Below are positions 1 through 7,799 of a DNA stretch of 64,000 nucleotides, in pieces. The stretch is from Fibrobacterota bacterium. Its GTDB lineage: Bacteria; Fibrobacterota; Fibrobacteria; UBA11236. The DNA lies in contig CANKII010000001.1 of the NCBI GenBank assembly GCA_947482115.1, positions 186,001 through 250,000 of the forward strand, read 5' to 3'. The notes under the pieces are model-generated. The model saw only the letters and a list, made by a program, of their open reading frames with translations, searched no databases and had not been told where the DNA came from. Position 1 is the stretch's first letter. The number at the start of each line of letters is the position of its first letter. A program made the translations under genes and the position numbers.

Positions 1-1270
1 ATTCTCCAATGCGAAGGGAAAGCAAATAGGCCACGGGGAAGGTAATCACCAGCAAACGCAGGGTTGTCAGAAATAAAAACGGCAATCCGCGTCCCAAACC
101 TTGAAAGGCACCGCTGCTGGCGATATTGATGCCGACAAGCCCATAGCCCAGACACTGGAAGCTGACATAGTGCAGCGCGGATGCGTTGACTATGTCGTTT
201 TGGTGGAAAACATGAATGATGGAATGGCGTGCCGCGAACACGATGAGGGAAATGAAAGTCAGGGTGGCGAACGAGGTCAGCAGGCCGATGCGCACCGTTG
301 CGCGTACCCGGTCATAATGCCTGGCTCCGTAATTCTGACCCACCAAAGTCAGCACCGAAGTCATGATGGCCAGCGCAGGAAACACCGAAAGCAAATCCAG
401 TCGTCCTCCAATGCCAATGGCAGCCACAGCGGTGTCTCCAAAGTTTGCAGCGAGGCGGGTCATCAAAATCCAATTGATGCCGATCAGGATTTGGGAAATG
501 CTGGAGGGAACGCCGACTTTGAAAATTCCCTTGACGCCTTCAAAGTCATCCCACTTGGGAAACTTCACCCAGCTCAATTGGGTTTTGCCGGCCATATACA
601 AACGAACGATATAAAGGGTGGCCAATACATTGGCGGTAGTGGATGCGAGTCCCGCGCCTTTGACACCCCAACCCAATCCATGCCATTGCATTCCAAAGGC
701 GTGAAAGTCCGTGAAGATGAAGAACGGCGCAACCAAGATGTTGATCAGCACGGCCGACATTTGTGCCGTAGCCAGGGCGCGCATGTTTCCTTCGGCACGC
801 AGCGCGCCACCCAAAGACAGGGAAACAATGGTGAACGGCATGCCGATAAAAAGGAAGGTCAGAAACTGGTGGGTGAGCTGCGCAGTATTTTCACTGGCTT
901 TGAGAAAGGCCAGATAGCGCGGCATGCCGAGTGGATAGAGGAGCACGGCGACGGCGAAGATGGCGAGGCAAATCCAGACGATTTGGCCCAGCGCCTTTTC
1001 AGCCTTGTCTTCCTGTTTCGCTCCGATATAGCGCGCGAGCATCGAATTGGTGCCGATGCTGATGCCGTTGAAGAAGGCAAAAAGCAAATAGAAGACGGGG
1101 AAGCCGTAATTCAGCACTGCCATGCTCGATTCCATGCCGAGCCGGCCGACATAAATGCCGTCCACAATGTTGAGCATCATTTGCGCCATCATGCCAAGCA
1201 TGATCGGCAACGACATGCGAGCAATGTGCGGGAAAATGGCTCCCTGTGTGAGATCTTTTCGCGGTTTCAA
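1..1270 (-). CDS. MATE-family multidrug/sodium antiporter, 3' end beyond window
   Basis: The minus strand reads as a continuous, strongly hydrophobic protein of at least 400 residues that runs off the window start. Near the N-terminus it reads GAIFPHIARMSLPIMLGM, followed by NIVDGIYVGRLG, the usual opening of MATE exporters, which expel drugs or metabolites across the inner membrane in exchange for Na+ or H+. Further on come GGALRAEGNMRALA and GAGLAST, also typical of this family. I placed the start at a TTG (1268-1270) so that the conserved N-terminal KDLTQG stretch is kept. The first ATG is at 1216 and would cut off part of helix 1. The gene is divergent from lptC, and its start overlaps the lptC ribosome-binding site. 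Substrate cannot be told from sequence. Confidence 0.85.
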   Translation of the reverse strand, partial: MKPRKDLTQGAIFPHIARMSLPIMLGMMAQMMLNIVDGIYVGRLGMESSMAVLNYGFPVFYLLFAFFNGISIGTNSMLARYIGAKQEDKAEKALGQIVWICLAIFAVAVLLYPLGMPRYLAFLKASENTAQLTHQFLTFLFIGMPFTIVSLSLGGALRAEGNMRALATAQMSAVLINILVAPFFIFTDFHAFGMQWHGLGWGVKGAGLASTTANVLATLYIVRLYMAGKTQLSWVKFPKWDDFEGVKGIFKVGVPSSISQILIGINWILMTRLAANFGDTAVAAIGIGGRLDLLSVFPALAIMTSVLTLVGQNYGARHYDRVRATVRIGLLTSFATLTFISLIVFAARHSIIHVFHQNDIVNASALHYVSFQCLGYGLVGINIASSGAFQGLGRGLPFLFLTTLRLLVITFPVAYLLSLRIGE

Positions 1271-1288
1271 GGAGGGTTGAATATAACA

Positions 1289-1891
1289 ATGGTATTTTTG
1301 CCTTCGATGTTTCGAATCGCCTTATTGATCGCTTTCGCGCTTGCATGGATGGGTTGTTCCAAGGGCGATTCCAAAACGGAAGGCAACGGCACGGCCAAAG
1401 ATCGCCCGCTTGCCGAATATCACGACACCACCGTGCTGGACATGCATGACGGCTCGCATTTAAGCTGGACATTGAAGACGCTGCATCTCGTGAAGTGGCC
1501 GAAAAGTGATCTCATTCGCGCCGAACCCGTCGATCTCGCGGTCTTCGACAGTCTGGGCGTTTCACAAATCTGGGTGACGGCGGATTCGGGTTCGGTGGAC
1601 GAACCGATGAACTTCCTGATCGCCAAAGGGCATGTGCACGGAAAATCGCGCAAGGGAATGGACTTGCAAACGGATTCCCTGCGCTGGAATCGAACCGGAA
1701 ATAATGTCAGCACCGAAGCCCGAGTGCGTGTGGTGTCTGAAGACGGGGATATTCTCACAGGCAAAGGTTTTGTCTCCGACGCCAATCTGAACAACTGGCA
1801 AATCCTTTCGGACGTGCACGGAGTTTTTCAAAAAGTGGATGAGCGTGCGGAGAAAATCGATTCCACACCGGCTACAGGTGGAAAACCTTGA
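1289..1891 (+). CDS. lptC: LptC-like LPS export protein (lipoprotein-like)
   Basis: 200 residues. The N-terminus has a hydrophobic segment ending in WMGC, which resembles a lipobox although the -3 position is not the usual Leu. The rest is a beta-rich OstA/LptC-type domain with short strands (LSWTLKTLHLV, LIAKGHVHG, LRWNRTGNNVSTEARVRV). In LPS export, LptC sits in the inner membrane and passes LPS from LptBFG to periplasmic LptA. A ribosome-binding site AGGAGGG at 1270-1276 precedes the chosen ATG. The open frame extends upstream to 101, but that part is the reverse of the MATE gene. The stop overlaps the TTG start of lptA, so the two are translationally coupled. Assignment rests mainly on position before lptA-lptB, since LptC sequences diverge strongly. 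Confidence 0.72.
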   Translation: MVFLPSMFRIALLIAFALAWMGCSKGDSKTEGNGTAKDRPLAEYHDTTVLDMHDGSHLSWTLKTLHLVKWPKSDLIRAEPVDLAVFDSLGVSQIWVTADSGSVDEPMNFLIAKGHVHGKSRKGMDLQTDSLRWNRTGNNVSTEARVRVVSEDGDILTGKGFVSDANLNNWQILSDVHGVFQKVDERAEKIDSTPATGGKP

Positions 1892-3099
1892 AGGTGTACG
1901 TGACTCTTGGGTTGTTCGCATGTGGTGTTGCCGTGGGCGTTTCCTCATCGAAATCGAATCCCGATTTGGATCGGGAACCGCTGGTGATGGAAAACGCGGA
2001 TCACATGGAAGGATTTCGGATGCGTGGCGAATACGTACTCACCGGACATGTGCGCTTTCATCACGGCCTATTGCATTTTGAAACCGAGAAGGCCGTCTGG
2101 CAGCGGGATCAGAACCGTGTCTTCTGTGAAACCGGCATGCGCATTACCCATCGCGGTTCCCGGCTCACTGCGGATCGTGGATCGTATGACAAGCGTGGGA
2201 ATCAGGCTTTGGCGGAAGGTCATGTGTTCATGCGGGATTCCAGCGGCGAGGTGGAAGCACAAGGGGAGCGGTTGACCTATGACCGGGTGGGACGCGAGGC
2301 GATCTTGACCGGAAATCCCGTGGCACGAAGGATTTATCCGGAAAAACAAAAGGATTCGAGTGACATGGTGAAAACCACGGAGAAAAAAAAAGGTCCGGAC
2401 ACCTTGACCATTCGGGGAAAAACATTGCGCTATTTCGATTCCGCATCCGTGGCGGATGCCGAGGAGAATGTCATCATTACCAAGCGCGACTTGCGCATTA
2501 CCTGCGGTCACGCCGAATACCGGAAGCAGGCGGATTCGCTTTTTCTGTCGCAGGATCCCGTGGTGAAGGTGGAGGACAGCGAAGTCAAAGGTTTGTTGAT
2601 GCGGTTGGGATTGCATGGGGAAGAGTTGAAGGGGATGTGGGTTAACGGTAATGCCGATGCCTTGTCCCTGGAAAAGGCCACGGATTCCACCCGTGCCCAC
2701 AAATCCCAGGTCGTGGGGGATTCCCTGTTTCTGGCCTTTAAAAAAAGCGCCGTGGATTGCGTTCAGGTTTTTCGGAACGCGACCGGGACGTATTTTGACG
2801 TCGATCGCCCCCAATATGTCAACCGTATGAGCGGGGACTATATGGTGATGAGATTTCAGGAACGCCGTGTCCACGATGCGGAAGTATTGGGAATGGCCAA
2901 GAGCACCTATTATCATTTCGAGAAGGACGCCTTGAAAGGCAAAAACCGGGCTGAAGGAGATACCATCGCCCTGTCGTTCAAGGGCGGGAAAATTGACGAG
3001 GTACTGGTGAAGGGAAAATCCAAAGGCGTTTATGAAGGTCGGGGATTGGGGAAGTCTCCCAAATCTGGCGCAAAAAATACGGGGAAGGCGAAGCCGTGA
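1888..3099 (+). CDS. lptA: LptA/OstA-like periplasmic LPS transport protein, enlarged
   Basis: 403 residues, about twice the length of Escherichia coli LptA (185). An N-terminal hydrophobic stretch ([16 protein letters not shown]) fits a signal peptide. The body consists of repeated OstA-type units, for example [64 protein letters not shown] and [16 protein letters not shown], as expected for a beta-jellyroll bridge that carries LPS across the periplasm. The extra length suggests two or more jellyroll modules. The start is TTG at 1888, inside the lptC stop (TTGA overlap), with AGGTGG seven bases upstream. A GTG at 1894 is the alternative. The stop overlaps the GTG of lptB. A fusion with an extra OstA-like domain is possible. 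Confidence 0.75.
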   Translation: MKVYVTLGLFACGVAVGVSSSKSNPDLDREPLVMENADHMEGFRMRGEYVLTGHVRFHHGLLHFETEKAVWQRDQNRVFCETGMRITHRGSRLTADRGSYDKRGNQALAEGHVFMRDSSGEVEAQGERLTYDRVGREAILTGNPVARRIYPEKQKDSSDMVKTTEKKKGPDTLTIRGKTLRYFDSASVADAEENVIITKRDLRITCGHAEYRKQADSLFLSQDPVVKVEDSEVKGLLMRLGLHGEELKGMWVNGNADALSLEKATDSTRAHKSQVVGDSLFLAFKKSAVDCVQVFRNATGTYFDVDRPQYVNRMSGDYMVMRFQERRVHDAEVLGMAKSTYYHFEKDALKGKNRAEGDTIALSFKGGKIDEVLVKGKSKGVYEGRGLGKSPKSGAKNTGKAKP

Positions 3100-3821
3100 A
3101 ACAAATTCGGACGGAATCGCTGGTCAAAGTATACGGAGGCCGACGTGTGGTGGACGGTGTTTCCATCAACGTGGGGCAGGGGGAAGTCGTGGGTCTGCTT
3201 GGACCCAATGGCGCAGGGAAAACCACTTCTTTTTACATGATTGTGGGAATGATTCGCGCGGACTCCGGAAAAATTTTCATTGGCGATCGCGATGTATCCC
3301 GCCAGCCCATGTATCGCCGCGCGCGATTGGGTCTCGGTTATTTGCCGCAGGAAACTTCCGTGTTTCGCAAACTCACCGTGGAAGAAAATCTTCTCGCCAT
3401 TCTCGAAACCCGTCCCATGAAACGCAAGGAACGGCTGGAGGAAACGGATCGGCTTCTGGAAGAATTCAAGATCGCCCATTTGCGGAAGAACAAGGCCTAT
3501 ACATTGAGCGGCGGCGAAAGGCGGCGTTTGGAAATTGCCAGGGCGTTGACCACCCGCCCTGATTTTTTGCTGTTGGATGAGCCATTTGCGGGAATCGACC
3601 CGATTGCGGTCGAGGATATCCAATCGGTTATCTTTGCTTTAAGAGACCGGGGAATGGGAATTCTCATTACCGACCACAGTGTCCGGGAAACTTTGGCTAC
3701 CACGAATCGCGCTTACATCATGTTTGAAGGAAAAGTGTTGATTGAGGGCACGGCCGAACATCTGGCCCAGGACGAGGAAGCTCGGCGGATCTATCTCGGC
3801 AAATCCTTTTCACTGGCCTAA
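3096..3821 (+). CDS. lptB: LPS export ABC transporter ATPase LptB
   Basis: 241 residues, normal LptB length. It powers LPS extraction from the inner membrane with LptF/LptG, which are not in this window. Walker A is GPNGAGKT at about residues 36-43, the ABC signature is [15 protein letters not shown] from about 137, and Walker B is [12 protein letters not shown] with the catalytic Glu near 162. The H-loop His is in LITDHSV, and the switch context [13 protein letters not shown] is typical of LptB. The start is GTG in the lptA stop (GTGA overlap). It is followed after 26 bases by rpoN, the same order as in enterobacteria, which strengthens the call over a branched-chain amino acid transporter ATPase. 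Confidence 0.95.
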   Translation: MKQIRTESLVKVYGGRRVVDGVSINVGQGEVVGLLGPNGAGKTTSFYMIVGMIRADSGKIFIGDRDVSRQPMYRRARLGLGYLPQETSVFRKLTVEENLLAILETRPMKRKERLEETDRLLEEFKIAHLRKNKAYTLSGGERRRLEIARALTTRPDFLLLDEPFAGIDPIAVEDIQSVIFALRDRGMGILITDHSVRETLATTNRAYIMFEGKVLIEGTAEHLAQDEEARRIYLGKSFSLA

Positions 3822-3847
3822 TTAACGCCTATTCCATAAAGACTTCC

Positions 3848-5416
3848 ATGAATCTCGGACTCAACTTCGGCCTGAACATCGGAATGGATCAGCGGCTTTC
3901 TCCGCAAATGATTCAATCCTTGAAGTTGTTGCAAATGACCTCGCTGGAACTGGAAACGGTGATCAAACAGGAGTTGGAAACCAACCCCATGCTGGAGACG
4001 ACCGAAGATGAGGAAATGATTCGCGAGGAGGAAGAGAAAAAGAACGATGGGGACGCGCCCGAATCCGAAGAGATGCCACTCTCTGACTCTCAGCGTGAAG
4101 ATGTCATCGCTCCGGAAGAAGCGCCTCTCGATAAAATGATGGGGGAAGGTGCCGAGGCGAACAAGGAAATCGACTGGGACTCCTATCTTGAAGAGGGTTT
4201 CGATGCCGGCGGCAAACACAATGAAGAAACCGACCGTCCCGACGAATACTTCGAGCGAACCCCAGTGTATGCCAAATCCCTGCAGGATCATCTCTTCGAC
4301 CAGCTGCAGGATCGCGATATTCCACCCAATGTCGTGGAGTTGGTGGAATACCTGATCTATAGTCTTGATGACCGTGGTTATCTGGTGGCAGATACAGACG
4401 GCGAACTCGCCATTGGTGAAAAGGCTCCCTCGCAGGACTTGGAACCGCTGCATGTCCAAATTCAGGAAATGCTGGATGGCCGGCGTTCATTGGAAGAGAC
4501 CGACACCCGCATCCGGGAAGCGGTGCATATTCTTCAATCCCTCGAACCCCCCGGAATTGGCGCCCGTAATTTGCGGGAGTGCCTGCAACTTCAAATCCGT
4601 CGTACGAGTCGTGTCAGTCCATTGGCCACTCGCATGGTCGAAGAGGATTTTGATCTGCTGGAGCGTTTGAAGATCGCCGCGCTCGCCAAGAAATATGAAG
4701 TCACGCCTGAGCAAATTCAGACTGCCGTAAAGGAAATTGGATCGTTGGAACCCCATCCGGGAAGGCTTCTCGGTGCCACCAATTCCGTAACGGTCATCCC
4801 GGATCTCATCGTGGAAGAAATCGACGATGAACTGGTGTTGATGTTGAACGATCGGACCATTCCCTCCCTGCGCATCTCGCGGGCTTACTCGGAACTTCTC
4901 CGTAAAGGCAGTCGCGCCACGGCGGATGAAAAACAATTCGTGCGGGCCAAGCTGAACTCCGCCACCTGGCTGATTCGCGCCATCGAACAGCGCAAGTCCA
5001 CCATGCTCAAGGTCATGCATGCCATCATGGAAGCCCAGCCGGACTTTTTCAAAAAAGGCCCGACTCATCTTAGACCGCTTATCCTGCAGGATGTGGCGGA
5101 CAAGATCGGCATGCACATTTCCACCGTGAGTAGGGTGACCAACGGCAAGTATGTGCAAACGTTGCACGGCATTTTTGAGCTCAAGTATTTCTTCACGGCC
5201 AGCGTTACGCAAAGCGACGGCAGTGAGGTTTCCTCGGTGGCCACCAAGGATGAGATCAAAAAGCTCATTGAAGGGGAGGATGCCCAGCACCCCCTGAGCG
5301 ACCAGAAGATTGTCGAGATCCTGAAGTCCCAGGGACTGGACGTGGCCCGGCGTACCGTGGCCAAGTACCGGGATCAACTGGAGATTCTCCCGGCCCGGCT
5401 GCGCAAACAATACTAG
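3848..5416 (+). CDS. rpoN: RNA polymerase sigma-54 factor
   Basis: 522 residues with the full RpoN layout. Region I (about 1-50) is Gln/Leu-rich and includes LSPQMIQSLKLLQM, which contacts the activator ATPase. An acidic linker follows (about 55-100, rich in Glu and Asp). The core-binding region comes next and includes LEPPGIGARNLRECLQLQ. The C-terminal DNA-binding part has the HTH (DVADKIGMHISTVSRVTNGKY) and the RpoN box ARRTVAKYR near residue 498. It directs polymerase to -24/-12 promoters and needs an AAA+ activator; one such activator is encoded at 47345-48958. No clear Shine-Dalgarno precedes the ATG. hpf follows. Confidence 0.97.
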   Translation: MNLGLNFGLNIGMDQRLSPQMIQSLKLLQMTSLELETVIKQELETNPMLETTEDEEMIREEEEKKNDGDAPESEEMPLSDSQREDVIAPEEAPLDKMMGEGAEANKEIDWDSYLEEGFDAGGKHNEETDRPDEYFERTPVYAKSLQDHLFDQLQDRDIPPNVVELVEYLIYSLDDRGYLVADTDGELAIGEKAPSQDLEPLHVQIQEMLDGRRSLEETDTRIREAVHILQSLEPPGIGARNLRECLQLQIRRTSRVSPLATRMVEEDFDLLERLKIAALAKKYEVTPEQIQTAVKEIGSLEPHPGRLLGATNSVTVIPDLIVEEIDDELVLMLNDRTIPSLRISRAYSELLRKGSRATADEKQFVRAKLNSATWLIRAIEQRKSTMLKVMHAIMEAQPDFFKKGPTHLRPLILQDVADKIGMHISTVSRVTNGKYVQTLHGIFELKYFFTASVTQSDGSEVSSVATKDEIKKLIEGEDAQHPLSDQKIVEILKSQGLDVARRTVAKYRDQLEILPARLRKQY

Positions 5417-5520
5417 GGGAATACGCGGAAATCAGTGTTCCGAAAACAGGGGTTTGTAGTAGATTATCCTATGGAGGCCCCCGTGTGCAGGCCTTCTCAA
5501 TCGGAAAAAGGAGATCGTTC

Positions 5521-5844
5521 ATGAAAATCCAGGTCACCGCCCGCCATTTCCACGCTTCGCAGCATCTACACCAAAACCTCCAGGAAAGTCTCGAAAAACT
5601 GGCGAAATTCAACGATTCCATGATTGGAGCGCATATAATTCTGGATGCCGGGAAGAGCGGAGTTCACCGGGCAGAGGGTATTATCAAGATTCTGGATAAA
5701 TCCATTTGCGCCGAGGCTGAAGATGGCGTGATGGGCAAGGCGATTGATTCCATGCTGGAAAAGATCGAACGCCAGCTCAAAAAGGAAAATGAGAAATTGA
5801 AAGGTCACAAATCCATCCCCGTCTCCGCTGCCATGGCCGGCTGA
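5521..5844 (+). CDS. hpf: Ribosome hibernation-promoting factor (short HPF/YfiA type)
   Basis: 107 residues. It starts with MKIQVTARHFHAS and contains EDGVMGKAIDSMLEKIERQLKK, matching the beta-alpha-beta-beta-beta-alpha fold of HPF/YfiA proteins. These bind the 30S decoding region in stationary phase and stop translation. The length is that of the short form, without the C-terminal dimerisation domain of long HPF. The start at 5521 is chosen because AAGGAG lies at 5508-5513. An upstream in-frame start at 5485 would add twelve residues with no family support. The gene follows rpoN, as in many proteobacteria, and precedes hprK by 21 bases. Confidence 0.9.
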   Translation: MKIQVTARHFHASQHLHQNLQESLEKLAKFNDSMIGAHIILDAGKSGVHRAEGIIKILDKSICAEAEDGVMGKAIDSMLEKIERQLKKENEKLKGHKSIPVSAAMAG

Positions 5845-5865
5845 GGAAAAGAAAGGCGCAGCCGC

Positions 5866-6882
5866 ATGGCCGAAACCATCGACTTCAGCCGTTTGGAAAT
5901 TCACCGTAAAAGGTCCCTCCCCATGAGGGACTTTTTCTTTCGTTTCAAGGAAGAGCTCTCGCTGACCTTGAAGACGCCGGAATCCTCTCTCTCCACGGAA
6001 ATTCTGGAACCCAACCTGCATCGTCCGGGACTGGCGCTGGCCGGTTTCACCGAAGTGTTCAGCAATCAACGCATTCAAATCATGGGAACCACGGAATGGT
6101 TTTACCTCGAATCCGTGGGCCCGGAAAAACGCCGGGAAATTTTTGATCGGTTAAAGGCCTTTCCCTCTCCGTTGTGGGTGATGACGCATAACGCCGGGCC
6201 CCATGATGAATTGTTGAAGATGTGCAAGGAACAGAACATTCCCGTCTGTTCCACGGCGCGTGAGACCATGGACTTTTGCACCGAGTTGCAGGATTTGCTG
6301 GAGGACTGGTTCGCCCCCTATTGCTCCGTTCACGCCTCGCTGGTGGATGTTTATGGCGTGGGAATGCTGTATGTGGGTGAAAGCGGTGTGGGAAAGAGTG
6401 AATGTGTATTGGATTTGGTGGAGAGGGGTCATCGCCTCGTGGCCGATGACATTGTCAATATGACCCGCAAGGGACGCTCCATCATCGGCAAGGGAAATAA
6501 AATTCTCGGCCATCACATGGAAATTCGCGGAGTCGGCATCGTGGATGTGGAGCGGTTGTTTGGGATTCGTGCGATCCGCAATGCGAAAAAGATTGAAGTG
6601 ATTGTGGAATTGCAGCACTGGCGTGAGGGCGAGAATTATGACCGCACGGGACTGGATGCGATTAATACGGAAGCCATCGGTATTTCCATTCCCAAGGTGG
6701 TGATCCCGATTTCCCCGGGGAAGAATATCACGGTGATTTCAGAGGTGATCGCCATGAACATGGCTTTGAAGATGAAAGGCGTGGATGCCGCCAAGTTGTT
6801 CAATGAAAAGTTGATTGAAACCATGAAGGGTAAAACTCCCTCGAAGGATGCCACCCGTCTTTCCACGGAAGTACACGAGTAG
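5866..6882 (+). CDS. hprK: HPr kinase/phosphorylase
   Basis: 338 residues, slightly longer than the usual 310-320. HprK phosphorylates HPr on Ser46 when energy is plentiful and removes that phosphate when it is not. The P-loop GESGVGKS is at residues 171-178 and the family signature MEIRGVGIVDV is at about 218-228. An N-terminal HprK_N domain occupies about 20-150. The matching substrate, an HPr with Ser46, is encoded at 9896. The position between hpf and mlaD corresponds to where ptsN sits in enterobacteria. In Gram-negatives that lack sugar permeases, such kinases usually serve regulation rather than sugar uptake; that role here is inference. Confidence 0.96.
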   Translation: MAETIDFSRLEIHRKRSLPMRDFFFRFKEELSLTLKTPESSLSTEILEPNLHRPGLALAGFTEVFSNQRIQIMGTTEWFYLESVGPEKRREIFDRLKAFPSPLWVMTHNAGPHDELLKMCKEQNIPVCSTARETMDFCTELQDLLEDWFAPYCSVHASLVDVYGVGMLYVGESGVGKSECVLDLVERGHRLVADDIVNMTRKGRSIIGKGNKILGHHMEIRGVGIVDVERLFGIRAIRNAKKIEVIVELQHWREGENYDRTGLDAINTEAIGISIPKVVIPISPGKNITVISEVIAMNMALKMKGVDAAKLFNEKLIETMKGKTPSKDATRLSTEVHE

Positions 6883-6884
6883 TC

Positions 6885-7790
6885 ATGAATTCCCGCAGTC
6901 GCAATCTGGTCGTCGGTATTTTTGTCCTATTTTCGATTTGTGTTTTGCTCTTCGGTGTTTATTTCCTGAAGAATACTGTTCCCGGTCGCCAGACCGATGT
7001 GTATTACGCGGTCTTTGATCAGGTTTCCACTTTACAAGAAGGCGATCCGGTCAAGGTGAATGGTGTTTCCCTGGGCAAGGTGACCTCGGTGGAACTGGAA
7101 GGCAATACGGTCAAAGTCGCTTTTCAAATCCGGCGCGGGCTGAAGCTTTCAAAGGATTCCGAAGTGCGCATTCAGAACATCGGTTTGATGGGCGAACGCC
7201 AATTGGGGATACATCTCGGGACCTCTTCCGATATTCTGGAATCCGGCGGTACTTTGTCTGGCGCCCTTGATGCAGGCATTGCCGAAGCCATGGGCGTTGC
7301 CGGTCAGGTATTTGTCGAGGCGGATTCCCTCGTGAAGATTTTGCGCGGAGTAGTGGACAGTACAGTGGGTCGACCCGAGTTTGCGGGACGCGTCAATAAT
7401 TTGCTGGCTTCCACGGAGGATTTGACCCGCCGCATTTCCAGTTTGGAAACGGATGTCGATCCGCAAATTCGCGACGGAGTCAAAACGTTGCACGGTTTGA
7501 GCCGTGAAATCGATGGTTTTGTCCGTTCCCAGGAACCCAAAGTGGATGAAATGACCAACAATGGGGTTGAGGCTTCCCGGCATGTGAAGGAACTGGCCGC
7601 GCGCGGAGAAAAGGTGGCGCAGGGGTTGGAGGAAGTTCTGGGAAAAATGAATTCCAAAAACGGAACCTTGGGCTCCCTGTTAACCGATACGACCTTGCAC
7701 CGCGATTTACGTTCTACTTTGAAAAATGCCGACTCCTTGTTCCGTTCCATCCATGACAGGGGACTCAACGTCAATCTTGATCTTTTTTGA
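6885..7790 (+). CDS. mlaD: MCE-domain (MlaD-type) lipid transport protein
   Basis: 301 residues. An N-terminal membrane anchor (about 8-28, VGIFVLFSICVLLFGVYFL) is followed by an MCE domain (about 38-115) with YAVFDQVSTLQEGDPVKVNG and VRIQNIGLMGERQLGIHLG. A long helical C-terminal part follows (about 130-290), with an SLETDVDPQIRDGVKTL type pattern that probably forms the helical tunnel seen in MCE proteins. In Mla systems this protein shuttles phospholipids between the membranes with MlaE and MlaF, but neither is in the window, so the ATPase and permease must be elsewhere. It starts two bases after the hprK stop and lies in the same transcription unit. Confidence 0.87.
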   Translation: MNSRSRNLVVGIFVLFSICVLLFGVYFLKNTVPGRQTDVYYAVFDQVSTLQEGDPVKVNGVSLGKVTSVELEGNTVKVAFQIRRGLKLSKDSEVRIQNIGLMGERQLGIHLGTSSDILESGGTLSGALDAGIAEAMGVAGQVFVEADSLVKILRGVVDSTVGRPEFAGRVNNLLASTEDLTRRISSLETDVDPQIRDGVKTLHGLSREIDGFVRSQEPKVDEMTNNGVEASRHVKELAARGEKVAQGLEEVLGKMNSKNGTLGSLLTDTTLHRDLRSTLKNADSLFRSIHDRGLNVNLDLF

Positions 7791-7799
7791 AAGCGTTCC

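Noticed and set aside
101-1288. Long plus-strand frame continuous with lptC
   Set aside because: The translation is low-complexity and His/Asp-rich without family features, while the minus strand encodes a good MATE protein. lptC begins at 1289 with its own ribosome-binding site.
2068-2916. Minus-strand 282-codon frame opposite lptA
   Set aside because: It is a shadow of lptA, which has clear OstA repeats and overlaps its neighbours as expected in an operon.
5466-5490. Sigma-54-like promoter before hpf (TGGAGG...GTGTGC)
   Set aside because: The GG and GC elements are 12 bases apart instead of 10, so it does not meet the consensus.
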